The notes under the pieces: model-generated
The model's database searches: none
What the model saw: only the letters and a program-made list of their open reading frames with translations
What the model was told of the DNA's origin: nothing
Source: Spirulina sp. SIO3F2
GTDB taxonomy: Bacteria > Cyanobacteriota > Cyanobacteriia > Cyanobacteriales > Spirulinaceae
Direction of reading: 5' to 3'
NCBI GenBank assembly: GCA_010672165.1
Contig: JAAHHN010000034.1
Location: 1 to 40,394 of the forward strand
Length of the DNA stretch: 40,394 nucleotides
In this document: piece after piece, positions 7,830 to 16,777 of the stretch
How the letters are laid out: every line of letters begins with the position of its first letter
Numbering within the stretch: the first letter of the stretch is position 1
Program-made: the position numbers and the translations under genes

Positions 7830-10800
7830 TTACTGCCACTCTCCCTGTAAGATAAATGCGGCCCAATAGTATGGAGTTTGCCATTGCGGCTCGTTCCACA
7901 TAGAGATTTGAGCCTCCCGCAATGCTTGGGCGGCTGTCCTTGGTTCTTCAGTATTTAGATATCGAGCATAAAAACGAGTCATCAACTCCTGGGTTGCATC
8001 ATCTTGAACACTCCATAAGCTGGTGATAACTCGGTCAGCTCCTGCTGATAACAAGCCACCCGTGAATCCAGTAAGACCTTCCCGGTTGACGAGGCCCCCT
8101 CCAAATCCAGTTCGGCAACCACTTAAAACGACTAAGTCTGTCCCCAATAGGTTCATCTGCCCAAAAGCATCGGATGGTGAGAGTAGGCCTGGCTGTAATT
8201 CACCATTTTCGTTAATGCTGGAAAGAACAACCCCTGAACGATCAGGTGATTGGCTGTTGAAGATGCCGTGGGATGCAAAGTGGATCACTCGAAAATCGCC
8301 TAGCTCTGGTGCAAGTGCATTCTCTAAGCTGGCATCGAAGCCAGAAAAGGACTGCCGTTGATCGGATGGAACCAACTGCTCAATTTGAGAACGTTCTTCG
8401 GCTGTGTATGGAAGCGAACTATAAATGATATCAACCTCATCCAAATCGGTTTGTGTGAGACTGTCAAAGCCAGCGCCAATGGATACCGTCTCAACTCGCT
8501 CGTCTTTATGGCTAAAGACCGGATCAGCAAAGATGGCAAGCTCTTGACTGGGCTGAGTCTTATTGGAACGGTTTTCACGCAGAGCAACTAATGCACTCGC
8601 TGAAGGCAGCATCACAATTTCATGATCAAGCAGCAATGGACGGAGATGAGGAGCGAATTCTCCTGAATTTTCAGTTGATGCATCAACTACGGGATTGAGT
8701 AGAGGATGAGGCAACACACCAAAAGGTAAGTACTGTAAAAGACCATCCCCCACAATAAGTAATCGTTTATCTGTAAGCTGATCAGCAACTTGTCCAAGTA
8801 ACATATTGCTAAGTTCTTGGCCCACTTTACTCGTTGTTTTAGGGCGAACACGGCCGCTAGGAGAAGTTAGTAAATCATAAAACTCTTTCGCCTTCTCTTC
8901 GATTATTAAACGCCCTGGCAAGGTAATCGTTTGAATTGGTTCATTTTTAGTAATAAGCCATAAGTAACTTGTTTCCGCACCAAAAAAATAGTCCAGAAGT
9001 ATAGTTCCATCATTTAGCTCCGATTTAATGGCGTCTAAGCTGTAGTTACTAGTAAAGGATTGGCGACGTTGATATAGATGTTCTTGAGTTGTATAATTAT
9101 CATTTTTTGCCAACAAATAACTCAAGATCTGTGGACTTCTCGCTCTTGCTTTCTCGCTACTTTCAAATGCTAGTTGATCAAATCCAAATAGTGGATTTTT
9201 TATATACTTATCCATGAGTATATTTACGTGCATATTGTAGTAATTTTCTCTGCATCTATGGTAATCTAGTGGTGTGTGACATGGGGATTTTTTATCGCCT
9301 GAAAATAAATTCTCAGAGGAATTTCTGGATATTTCGGATATTGAATTCTGTTCTTTGATATTGACAATTAAATCTTGCGAAGTCCACGGATTTTCTGGTA
9401 CAAGATCTAAGCCAACTTTTAAATATCCATACTTTGGTTTTCCATAGCCATATTGAAAGTCTAAGTTAATTAGCCCCGGTTTATCCGATAAAGTAGCGAG
9501 AGAAAAGAGATCGATAATACTACGAGAGACTCGATTTGCTTTCTCGGCTTCTTCTAAATTTCCTAATGCGAGTTCCGCACGTGCAAGACCATGATAAAAC
9601 TCTGAAAGTGCACCTAGATCTATATTGTATAGGTGAATATTTTCAATCAAACTCAAAAGTGATATCGATGTCTTATAATGCTCCTGACTCTTTTGAAAAT
9701 TGCCCAAGTCATAGTAAATATCTGCAACTGTTAAGTGGTTTTTTATATCGCCCGAGTTGATAACGTCTAACAATAGTCTTTCAAGGCTACTAGAGCCAAA
9801 TTTTTTAAATACAGAGCTAATCTTCTCAACTTGATTCTGACTAATGCCAAACGCATTTAAAAGATTTTCCAAAGATTGTGAAATCTTATCTATACTAGGC
9901 TGAGGGATTGCAAGAGCAAATTCATATAACTCAGCTGATTCTTCGTAATCTCCTCGATTATAAAGAGAGCTTGCTTGAAATATATATAAAGCTTTCTTTG
10001 CCCAGCTAAAATCTTCAAAAAACTTATTGTCAATTGGCCAATTATCTATAACATTCTGTATAAATTCATCATTGTCATCTTGTTTCCCTGAAAACAAAAG
10101 TGGCAGTGAATTGAAAATATCTTCAACAAAAATCCAGTCTTGAGCTTTACTTATATCTGCATTCAACTCTATAGATTCTGATAAATTTCCATGTATAGCT
10201 TCAAATATTCCTTGGACATCGAATTCATTCTCTGTAGTCTCAATATCCAAAAATCCTGATATAAGTAATTGTATGATGGGTCTAACTGTTTTGAATAATA
10301 TATCCTCAAAGACTGGGTCATCAATTCCAATAACTTCTCGGTTCTGATCAATGAAATCAAAAGCATCTTCGATGGCATTTGAGAGAAAAAGTTTTGTACC
10401 GTAAAGATATTGAGCACTTTCTGAGTGAGCGCTTTCTGCTAGCTTAATATCTCCTATATCGAAATAGATAAAACTTGATGACATGGATTGAGATAAATCC
10501 GAAAAATTCTCAAATATGAAATCAAATTCATTATCCAGACGTTCTATATATTCGAGCGCCAAGCTTGAAAAAATATTTTCTTGCTCATCTGTAAATGACT
10601 TCATTCTCATCTCTAGAACTGATCTTGTTAAGACTTCAAGAAAAGAATTAATTGGCTCCTTCAATTTCAAGATAGAAGAATCTATATTATTTTGTCCTTG
10701 TAAAGACTCAATGATATAAAATGCTTGTTGATAATCGCCAAGTGCACTATAGGTTGAGGCAATATCTAGTAGAGTGAAATTTCTTAGTAAGTTTAGAGTC

Positions 10801-13100
10801 AATTGCCAATTCTCTTCATTTAAATCTCCAAAAACCCATTCTTCATCTAAAGCATCTCTGATTTGTGTACCAAGAATCTTTTCCCAAGTCGATTTACTTT
10901 TCATCTCTTGAATCATTTCTAATGCATTATATTGGCTTTCAAGTGACTGTTCTTGATGGTTAATGCCTCGGTAAGATCTTGATAACTTAATCCATATTAT
11001 TGATTCCAAGAATGGACTATCCATAGGTTCAATTCTTGCCAATACTTCTTGATATTTTTCAATGGACTTTAAGTATTTTTTGTTTTGCTGAAGATAATTG
11101 CCAAGGTTAATTAGATTCAATGCAGCTTCCGCCTGACTTCCTGTGTTTTCTGCTATCCTTAAAGCTCTCATGAATTCATTAACTATAGTTAACTGGAAAA
11201 CACTATTTGTGTTATCCTCCTCTAGGAGTGCATTTATGAGAGATTGCAAATTATTACCCTTTCTCTGTTCAGCTGGAGTGTTTGTGAGTAGCTCTATCAT
11301 AGACAGTAGCATCTCTGGATCTGGCAATGAATCCTTCAGTTCTTGTAGAGCAGATGATTCTAGATTAAGAGAAAAGTTTTCTATTCGTTTCATAAAAGAA
11401 GATTTTTCTATTGCTTCTATCCCGGCTTCAGAAAATGGTTCTGATCCATATTTCCCATCAGGAGAACCAGAGCTATAAAACTTTGTAAGTAAGGAAATAT
11501 GAGATTCTCCGATTTGCAACTCAGAGGATATCTCTTGACTAGCTCCATACCAGTTTCTATCTATAAGTGAAGAATTAGTAAACACCCCTCTTTGACTAGA
11601 GCCAAATCCAACAGAAATTGAATACTTTTCTCTCTCAAGAATATCCACATTTAAAATTACTTGAAATGGAGATTCTCCTTTCATAATGCTTAGGCTGACA
11701 TCTTCAAAAATACCTAGACTTAATAAATTCATCAAATTATCTGTTGCTATGTTACTATTGAACACACTTCCTGGTTTTAGCTCTATCTCTCGAGTTATGA
11801 CAAATGAACGAGTTTGTCCCTTTATAAATCTCTCAGTCTCATCTGGATCTATATAGCGATCTTGATTATCTATATCTAAGTGTCCTATATATCGAACTCG
11901 AATATCTTCAATCACACCTTCTGCAACATTAAGCTGGACTGTACCATCAGGAGAGATTTCTGGTTCTCCTATAACCTGTGCAAGACTATAGCCATTCTCC
12001 TGATACCAGTTGCCAACCTCAGTGATTCTGGATCGCACCTCATTCAGATTGATGATTTTATCAAAATCTTCAGCAAAAATCTGATAAGCAACTAGCCGAG
12101 ATAACACACGATTTTCATTTTCTTGAGGAAGACTATCAATAACAATACGTTGTAGAGTTGGGTTAGCTAATACCTTGAAATTAACACGAACTCCTGAATC
12201 CGAATTTTCATATGCTGCTGTGATATTCTCTGCAAAGTAACCCGTATCATAAATCGCATTAATATCCTCTTGAATCTGACCTTGATCTATTGTGTCCCCT
12301 GACTGAGTTTTGATGGTTTCATAAATTAACTCCTCTAACTCTGGTGTCAAGCCTGAACCCTCAATTGCAACTTCAGTAACTAATACTTGATTTTCATCGC
12401 TAGCAGTAGAATCTACAGAGCTAGATAAATTGAGTGAATCTTGGAGATGAAGTATTTCAGTCTCAATGGCCGTTTCTTCTTCTGGTTCTTGTGGCTCCTC
12501 CTCAACTTCTTGCGCCAGTAACCATCCATCTACTTTTTCTACTTCCTCTAAATCTAAGTCCTCAGACTCAACACTAACCTTAAGTTCTGAATGTTGAATC
12601 TCTATCTCCTGCTCTAATAAGTCACTATTACCTTCAACTGTCGTAACTGTCTCTGTCGCTGCATCATCAGTGGTTGAGAACTCTACACCTGTTGATGATG
12701 GACTAACTTCTGGAATCACAAGCAACTGTGGAGAGACAATCTCACTATCTGCCTTAGTATCTAAAGCCTCAACAGCCTCTAGCAAATCTTCCCGCTCACC
12801 TCTATGACCTTCAATTGTTGTAATCGTTTTAGTTGCTGTATTGTCGGTACTGGAAAACTCCACGCTTGCCGATGACGGTCTAATCGCTGTAACCTCGGGC
12901 AACTGTGGAGGAACAATCTCACTCATTGTCGTTGCTGTTGCCTCTGGCATCTCAACAGCCTGGGGGAAATTCTCCTGCTCAGATCCATAACCTTCAGCCT
13001 CCACAAGAGCTTCCCCAGAAATCTCATCATTAGCTTGTACCGCTGTTGCAGTAGAGAGCACTAACAACAGACTGTAGAAAGGGAGTCGAGACAAACGCAT
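7830..13100 (-). CDS. Omp85-type POTRA array fused to a TPR region and C-terminal CHAT protease
   Basis: 1756 residues from the ATG at 13100, chosen because GAGG lies 9 nt upstream and a signal peptide (1-23, ending AVQA) starts there. The frame extends to 13190 without good signals. Order: acidic low-complexity segment with about 59-aa repeats (60-165); three POTRA domains like those of cyanobacterial Omp85/Toc75 (about 237-490: GQIQEDINAIYDTGYF, NWYQENGYSLAQV, GVIEDIRVRYIG, TRSFVITREIELKPGSVFN, LGIFEDVSLS); the opening barrel strands only (493-540, YSISVGFGSSQRGVF). Then comes a long helical region with TPR-like repeats (about 560-1250) and CHAT (about 1350-1756) with H1611 (HFASHG) and C1662 (LVVLSGCRTG). 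Domain knowledge: CHAT is a caspase-like cysteine protease; POTRA domains bind outer-membrane protein substrates. Inference: a periplasmic protease tethered near the outer membrane. The middle is AT-rich, unlike the flanking genes. No break in frame is seen. Confidence 0.85.
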   Translation of the reverse strand: MRLSRLPFYSLLLVLSTATAVQANDEISGEALVEAEGYGSEQENFPQAVEMPEATATTMSEIVPPQLPEVTAIRPSSASVEFSSTDNTATKTITTIEGHRGEREDLLEAVEALDTKADSEIVSPQLLVIPEVSPSSTGVEFSTTDDAATETVTTVEGNSDLLEQEIEIQHSELKVSVESEDLDLEEVEKVDGWLLAQEVEEEPQEPEEETAIETEILHLQDSLNLSSSVDSTASDENQVLVTEVAIEGSGLTPELEELIYETIKTQSGDTIDQGQIQEDINAIYDTGYFAENITAAYENSDSGVRVNFKVLANPTLQRIVIDSLPQENENRVLSRLVAYQIFAEDFDKIINLNEVRSRITEVGNWYQENGYSLAQVIGEPEISPDGTVQLNVAEGVIEDIRVRYIGHLDIDNQDRYIDPDETERFIKGQTRSFVITREIELKPGSVFNSNIATDNLMNLLSLGIFEDVSLSIMKGESPFQVILNVDILEREKYSISVGFGSSQRGVFTNSSLIDRNWYGASQEISSELQIGESHISLLTKFYSSGSPDGKYGSEPFSEAGIEAIEKSSFMKRIENFSLNLESSALQELKDSLPDPEMLLSMIELLTNTPAEQRKGNNLQSLINALLEEDNTNSVFQLTIVNEFMRALRIAENTGSQAEAALNLINLGNYLQQNKKYLKSIEKYQEVLARIEPMDSPFLESIIWIKLSRSYRGINHQEQSLESQYNALEMIQEMKSKSTWEKILGTQIRDALDEEWVFGDLNEENWQLTLNLLRNFTLLDIASTYSALGDYQQAFYIIESLQGQNNIDSSILKLKEPINSFLEVLTRSVLEMRMKSFTDEQENIFSSLALEYIERLDNEFDFIFENFSDLSQSMSSSFIYFDIGDIKLAESAHSESAQYLYGTKLFLSNAIEDAFDFIDQNREVIGIDDPVFEDILFKTVRPIIQLLISGFLDIETTENEFDVQGIFEAIHGNLSESIELNADISKAQDWIFVEDIFNSLPLLFSGKQDDNDEFIQNVIDNWPIDNKFFEDFSWAKKALYIFQASSLYNRGDYEESAELYEFALAIPQPSIDKISQSLENLLNAFGISQNQVEKISSVFKKFGSSSLERLLLDVINSGDIKNHLTVADIYYDLGNFQKSQEHYKTSISLLSLIENIHLYNIDLGALSEFYHGLARAELALGNLEEAEKANRVSRSIIDLFSLATLSDKPGLINLDFQYGYGKPKYGYLKVGLDLVPENPWTSQDLIVNIKEQNSISEISRNSSENLFSGDKKSPCHTPLDYHRCRENYYNMHVNILMDKYIKNPLFGFDQLAFESSEKARARSPQILSYLLAKNDNYTTQEHLYQRRQSFTSNYSLDAIKSELNDGTILLDYFFGAETSYLWLITKNEPIQTITLPGRLIIEEKAKEFYDLLTSPSGRVRPKTTSKVGQELSNMLLGQVADQLTDKRLLIVGDGLLQYLPFGVLPHPLLNPVVDASTENSGEFAPHLRPLLLDHEIVMLPSASALVALRENRSNKTQPSQELAIFADPVFSHKDERVETVSIGAGFDSLTQTDLDEVDIIYSSLPYTAEERSQIEQLVPSDQRQSFSGFDASLENALAPELGDFRVIHFASHGIFNSQSPDRSGVVLSSINENGELQPGLLSPSDAFGQMNLLGTDLVVLSGCRTGFGGGLVNREGLTGFTGGLLSAGADRVITSLWSVQDDATQELMTRFYARYLNTEEPRTAAQALREAQISMWNEPQWQTPYYWAAFILQGEWQ
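12606..12923 (-). repeat. Tandem about 59-codon repeat within the CHAT gene
   Basis: Two near-copies, residues 60-118 and 119-165, both begin SEIV-PQL. Both contain PSS-VEFS-TD-ATxT-TT-EG and an LLE segment. A degenerate third piece precedes them. The repeats sit in the acidic linker between signal peptide and POTRA1. Confidence 0.55.
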
Positions 13101-13347
13101 ACTTAAAACCTCAAGCGTAGATATTGGATTGAGAGACGTGAATACACTAGAGCAATGGGCACAAAAAGCCCATAAAGCTCTGATTGCCAAAATCTACGCA
13201 GTAAGCCTTTGCTCTCAGGAACTCAGCAATAATCCGAAATAATATGTAATAAAGCCATCCTCCCAGTTTGAACAGATTTTCTCGCCCGTAACCATGGAAC
13301 CCCAGACGCTATAGTAAACAGAGATTTTTCTTCCGTCTGTTTCGCCC

Positions 13348-14556
13348 ATGACCTCTGCCCCCCTCACTTGGCCAGAACTCGAAGCCTTTACCCAGGACTA
13401 CATTGTTGACACCGTCAACGGCCCCACCAATGCCCAAGCCACCCTGCGGCTGTTTGGCCAAACCGAAGCCGAGGTGCGCGTCACCCTCTACCGCGACAAT
13501 CATGCTTGGTGTCCCTATTGCCAGAAGGTTTGGCTCTGGCTCGAAGAAAAGCGCATCCCTTACCGTATCCAGAAAGTCACCATGTTTTGCTACGGGGAAA
13601 AAGAGCGTTGGTATAAGCGCAAAGTCCCCTCCGGGATGCTCCCGGCGCTAGAGCTGGATGGGCAGTTGATCACCGAGAGTGATGATATTTTGCAGGTGCT
13701 GGAGCAAGCGTTTGGCCCCTTAAATCAGGGAATGAATGACCCAGCAGTACTCCCTCTGCGGCGTTTGGAGCGATCGCTGTTTCGGGCTTGGTGTATGTGG
13801 CTGTGCTATCCAGCCCGCAACAAAAGTCAGGAGCAACGCAGCCGTGAGCAGTTTGTAACGGTGGTGGCGCAAACAGAAGCAGCCTTAGCCCAAACCCCTA
13901 GCCCTTATTTTTTAGCGGACTTTAGCACGGCTGATGTGGTGTTTACCCCCTATGTGGAGCGAATGAATGCCAGCCTCTACTATTACAAGGGCTATTCGTT
14001 ACGGGAAGAGAATCTGGGTTGGGGGGCTTGGTTTAACGGCATGGAGACCCGGCCGACTTATCGGGGAACCCAGAGCGATTTCCATACCCATGCCCATGAC
14101 CTGCCGCCGCAGATGGGGGGCTGTTATGAGAATGGCGAACCTGTGGCGCGTCAATGTCAAACTCGTGTCGACCACGGCCCGTGGTTTGAGTTGCCGGATG
14201 TAGGATATCCCGAGCCGGAAACTTCCCGGATTGAGGCGCTAGCTCGGATGCTGAAACACCGGGAGAATATTATCAAAGTTAATCCGATGGATAATGCTGT
14301 GTTTGAGTTGGCATTGCGCTGTGCATTGACTCAGATGATGACGGGGCAAACCTGTGTGCCGCCCGAGGGGTCAGAGGTGGGGTTGCGGTATCTGCGCGAT
14401 CGCGTCAATGTGCCTCGGGATATGTCGATTTATGCGGCCAAGCGATTACGGACAGCGTTGGAGGCGACGGCGGCCTTGGTGAGCGATCGGCAAGGCCCAC
14501 CGATTCCAGTGCGTCATCGCCGCGATCAAGATCCGGCGAATTTTGTGTCGGCTTAA
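13348..14556 (+). CDS. Glutathione S-transferase-like protein with N-terminal thioredoxin fold
   Basis: 402 residues, predicted cytosolic. A thioredoxin-like GST_N domain spans about 45-122, with a CPYC active-site motif (55-58), the cis-Pro region [10 protein letters not shown] (92-101) and the glutathione-contacting ESDDIL (110-115). A helical GST_C-like half follows (130-260). The extra C-terminal region, about 140 residues, makes it longer than classical GSTs (about 220 residues) and I do not recognise it. CPYC is glutaredoxin-like, so redox activity on disulfides or glutathione adducts is as plausible as transferase activity. The gene is isolated: the divergent CHAT gene lies upstream and HliP points the other way downstream. 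GC content returns to the window norm here, marking the right border of the AT-rich stretch. Confidence 0.8.
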   Translation: MTSAPLTWPELEAFTQDYIVDTVNGPTNAQATLRLFGQTEAEVRVTLYRDNHAWCPYCQKVWLWLEEKRIPYRIQKVTMFCYGEKERWYKRKVPSGMLPALELDGQLITESDDILQVLEQAFGPLNQGMNDPAVLPLRRLERSLFRAWCMWLCYPARNKSQEQRSREQFVTVVAQTEAALAQTPSPYFLADFSTADVVFTPYVERMNASLYYYKGYSLREENLGWGAWFNGMETRPTYRGTQSDFHTHAHDLPPQMGGCYENGEPVARQCQTRVDHGPWFELPDVGYPEPETSRIEALARMLKHRENIIKVNPMDNAVFELALRCALTQMMTGQTCVPPEGSEVGLRYLRDRVNVPRDMSIYAAKRLRTALEATAALVSDRQGPPIPVRHRRDQDPANFVSA

Positions 14557-14691
14557 ACAACCTTTTACAACTGGGGAGGGGGAGGTGGGTCAACCCACTC
14601 GAACTTCTATCAGAAGCTGAATACAGCGTTAAGCTCGCACGAATGGGTAATGCCCACCCCACCAGACTTTTTAGAATGCGAAACGATTAAT

Positions 14692-14868
14692 CTACTGCAA
14701 ACCCAACCAAGCCAAAATGCCTTGCCCAGTGAGAAATTCCACCAGGATCGCCATAAAAAAGCCAATCATGGCAGCACGGCCGTTGAGGCGTTCAGCATAG
14801 TCGTTGAAGCCGAACTTGGGTTCTTTGAGGGTGGGGGAAACAGAAGGTTGAGGAGTGGTCGTGGTCAT
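14692..14868 (-). CDS. hli: High-light-inducible protein (HliP/Scp), one-helix chlorophyll-binding family
   Basis: A 58-residue protein missed by length-filtered gene calling. A flexible Thr/Pro-rich start (MTTTTPQPSV) is followed by FGFNDYAERLNGRAAMIGFFMAILVEFLTGQGILAWLGLQ. ERLNGRAAMIGF is the chlorophyll-binding helix signature of HLIP/CAB/ELIP proteins, with the ExxNGR residues that ligate chlorophyll. The family sits in the thylakoid membrane and protects photosystem assembly under strong light. The ATG at 14868 is clear. An HLR1-like direct repeat lies at 14900-14917 upstream. The gene follows mutY by 51 bp on the same strand but probably has its own promoter. Confidence 0.92.
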   Translation of the reverse strand: MTTTTPQPSVSPTLKEPKFGFNDYAERLNGRAAMIGFFMAILVEFLTGQGILAWLGLQ

Positions 14869-14899
14869 GGTATTTAAAATTGGTCTCTGTCAAGCTTGT

Positions 14900-14917
14900 T
14901 TTACATATCTTTACTTA
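14900..14917 (+). promoter_or_regulatory. HLR1-like (RpaB-type) direct repeat upstream of hli
   Basis: TTTACATA-TC-TTTACTTA reads on the plus strand. It matches the HLR1 consensus, two (G/T)TTACA(T/A)(T/A) boxes separated by 2 nt, with a single mismatch in the second box. It is 32-49 nt upstream of the hli ATG, and its orientation is opposite to the gene. HLR1 is bound by the high-light response regulator RpaB in cyanobacteria (established knowledge); binding here is inferred. Confidence 0.45.
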
Positions 14918-14919
14918 TT

Positions 14920-16059
14920 CTAGCGGTTTGCTGCGGCACGATCGCGCAGAGCCTGAATAATTTGTTGATTCGCTTTGGGGAAGGGAAATTCATCAATCTG
15001 GTCTAAATCCACCCAGCGAATTTCCTGAGACTCCAGAGGCTTGGGTTCACCTGAACCATAGGTGCAGAGATAAACCTGGAGATTGACCTTGAAATGGGTA
15101 TAGGCATGGTCGATCGTGATCAGGTGCTCATCAATGGCGATCGCAATATCCAGCTCTTCCCGGATTTCCCGTTCAATGCAGGCTTCCACGGTTTCACCCG
15201 GCTCGATTTTGCCCCCCGGAAATTCCCACAATCCCCCAAGTAGTCCTTCTTCGAGGCGGCGATCGATCAAAATTTGACCCGCAGCATTGCGAATGACCGC
15301 AACACCAATTTTTTTCACAGGCAATGGAGCAGAAGGGGTACGCATGGGCAGTTGGTTTTGACGGTGATCAGCATAAGCGTAACAAGCTTGTTGCCAAGGG
15401 CACAGCAAGCAAGTTGGCTGCTTGGGTAAACAAACCGTTGCCCCCAAGTCCATAATTGCTTGGTTAAAGTCGTGGGGCTGCTGGGGGTCAAGCAGTGCCT
15501 CGGAAACAGCCCAGAGCATCTTAATTACTTGCTTTGGCGGCACAGGTAAGGCTGTTAGCCGTGCCAAAACCCGCTTAACATTGCCGTCTAAAATCGCCAA
15601 GGGTTGGTTGAAGGCAGCGCTAAGAATACCACCAGCCGTGGTGCGACCAATCCCTGGCAGGGCTAGCACCTGCTCAAGCTGGCGGGGAAACTCACCCTGA
15701 TGCTGTTGGCAAATCTGCTGAGCGGCTTTGTGGAGGTTGCGCCCCCGAGCGTAGTAGCCGAGACCTTCCCAAGCTTTGAGCACGGTTTGCTGATCAGCTT
15801 GCGCCAGGCTCTGCACGGTAGGAAACTGCTCTAGCCAACGTTGGTAGTAGGGAATGACGGTCTTGACCTGGGTTTGCTGGAGCATGATCTCCGAAATCCA
15901 GATCTTGTAAGGGTCAGTCTCACCGCGCCAGGGGAGGCTGCGACCCTGGTGTTGATACCAATTAAGGAGCGATCGCCGCAATTGCGGCCAATCAAGCTGT
16001 TGCCATTGAACTTGCCAAGCGGCCAGTTCAGTCTTCAGCGGGGGTGTCGCTCGACTCAC
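14920..16059 (-). CDS. mutY: A/G-specific adenine glycosylase with C-terminal Nudix domain
   Basis: 379 residues. MutY removes adenine mispaired with 8-oxoguanine in base-excision repair. Seen: catalytic E57 in SEIMLQQTQ; helix-hairpin-helix LPGIGRTTAGGI (about 134-145) and catalytic D158 (AILDGNVKRV); the [4Fe-4S] cysteines C210-x6-C217-x2-C220-x5-C226. The C-terminal MutT-like domain contains a near-complete Nudix box (282-304, GGKIEPGET...REIREEL), the part that recognises 8-oxoG. All key residues are present and length is normal. Its start overlaps the end of the DUF760 gene by 32 bp, suggesting translational coupling. A later start is possible but no better candidate is visible. Confidence 0.93.
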   Translation of the reverse strand: MSRATPPLKTELAAWQVQWQQLDWPQLRRSLLNWYQHQGRSLPWRGETDPYKIWISEIMLQQTQVKTVIPYYQRWLEQFPTVQSLAQADQQTVLKAWEGLGYYARGRNLHKAAQQICQQHQGEFPRQLEQVLALPGIGRTTAGGILSAAFNQPLAILDGNVKRVLARLTALPVPPKQVIKMLWAVSEALLDPQQPHDFNQAIMDLGATVCLPKQPTCLLCPWQQACYAYADHRQNQLPMRTPSAPLPVKKIGVAVIRNAAGQILIDRRLEEGLLGGLWEFPGGKIEPGETVEACIEREIREELDIAIAIDEHLITIDHAYTHFKVNLQVYLCTYGSGEPKPLESQEIRWVDLDQIDEFPFPKANQQIIQALRDRAAANR

Positions 16060-16378
16060 TAATCACCCCTTGGAGGGAATTTTCAAATTGCATCCGCTGC
16101 TCAGCGTTGCGTAGGAAGTAACCACTCATGATTGCGGAGGCGAGTAAGCGACCCAGGTGTTCTCGATTGGTGGTGATGCTGACATCAAAATGGTCATTGG
16201 GTAGGGTGCCGAGCAATCCAATAATGTTGCGTTCCATCACGCCAAAGACATCGGAAGACTGAGGTTTGGAGAGTTGCTCGATGATCTCGGGGCTGAGGTT
16301 CTGGACATATTGCCACAGGGGATTGCTCCCGTCGGCTTCGCCTCGGCTATTGGGTTCGGGATTAAGGTCGTAGTTCAC
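16028..16378 (-). CDS. DUF760 protein
   Basis: 116 residues. The segment NPLWQYVQNLSPEIIEQLSKPQS...VMERNIIGLLGTLP and the DVSITTNREHLGRLLASAIMSGYFLRNAEQRMQFE block match DUF760 as I recall it, a conserved protein of cyanobacteria and plastids. It is predicted soluble with mixed helices. GTG start at 16378 with GAGGA about 9 nt upstream. Plant relatives are linked to chloroplast stress responses, but a role here is unproven. The gene overlaps mutY by 32 bp and likely forms an operon with it. Confidence 0.8.
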   Translation of the reverse strand: MNYDLNPEPNSRGEADGSNPLWQYVQNLSPEIIEQLSKPQSSDVFGVMERNIIGLLGTLPNDHFDVSITTNREHLGRLLASAIMSGYFLRNAEQRMQFENSLQGVISESSDTPAED

Positions 16379-16555
16379 GCTCTTTGTCCTCTGGAGGAGG
16401 GAGTGGTTGTCTCCATTATAAGAACGAACGTCGGTTCTCGCTGGTGGGGGTTGGGGGAGGGGCGCGATCGCGGAGCTGCCTAAGCACCTCAGTTCGGGTT
16501 AAACCAGAAAAGTAAGCATCTTGCAAAAGTTGGCAATCTCGATGTCAAACCCGGT

Positions 16556-16610
16556 TGTCAGGGGGCCAGCCCCCCGACACCTTCCGCTGAGGGGGAGATT
16601 GCCCCCTCAG
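16556..16610. repeat. Two adjacent GC-rich hairpins
   Basis: The first is TGTC-A-GGGGG-CCAG-CCCCC-C-GACA. The second is CTGAGGGGG-AGATTG-CCCCCTCAG (16587-16610), a perfect 9-bp stem. They lie upstream of both flanking genes and are not followed by a T-run. A dispersed repeat is more likely than a terminator for either neighbour. Confidence 0.55.
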
Positions 16611-16678
16611 ACTCCTGCAATATTGGAGTCAGTATTCTTAACCACAGCAAGTGTTTAGAAGATTTTTTGCTCGTTACC

Positions 16679-16777
16679 TGGCTCTGCCAGGTCATGCGGG
16701 TCGAGAGGCTATGCGTCAAGACTTGCGATGCTTTGTAGGCAGCAGAGCTGCAAAAGATGCGTATCATGGCAGAGCCA
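16679..16777. repeat. MITE-like element with TGGCTCTGCCA inverted ends
   Basis: TGGCTCTGCCA (16679-16689) is the exact reverse complement of TGGCAGAGCCA (16767-16777). Related GGCTCTGCC motifs occur at 29920-29955, suggesting a small repeat family. Confidence 0.5.

Noticed and set aside
13101-13190. Extension of the CHAT gene to 13190
   Set aside because: The added residues lack a ribosome-binding site and would put 30 residues before a proper signal peptide. ATG 13100 has GAGG at good spacing.
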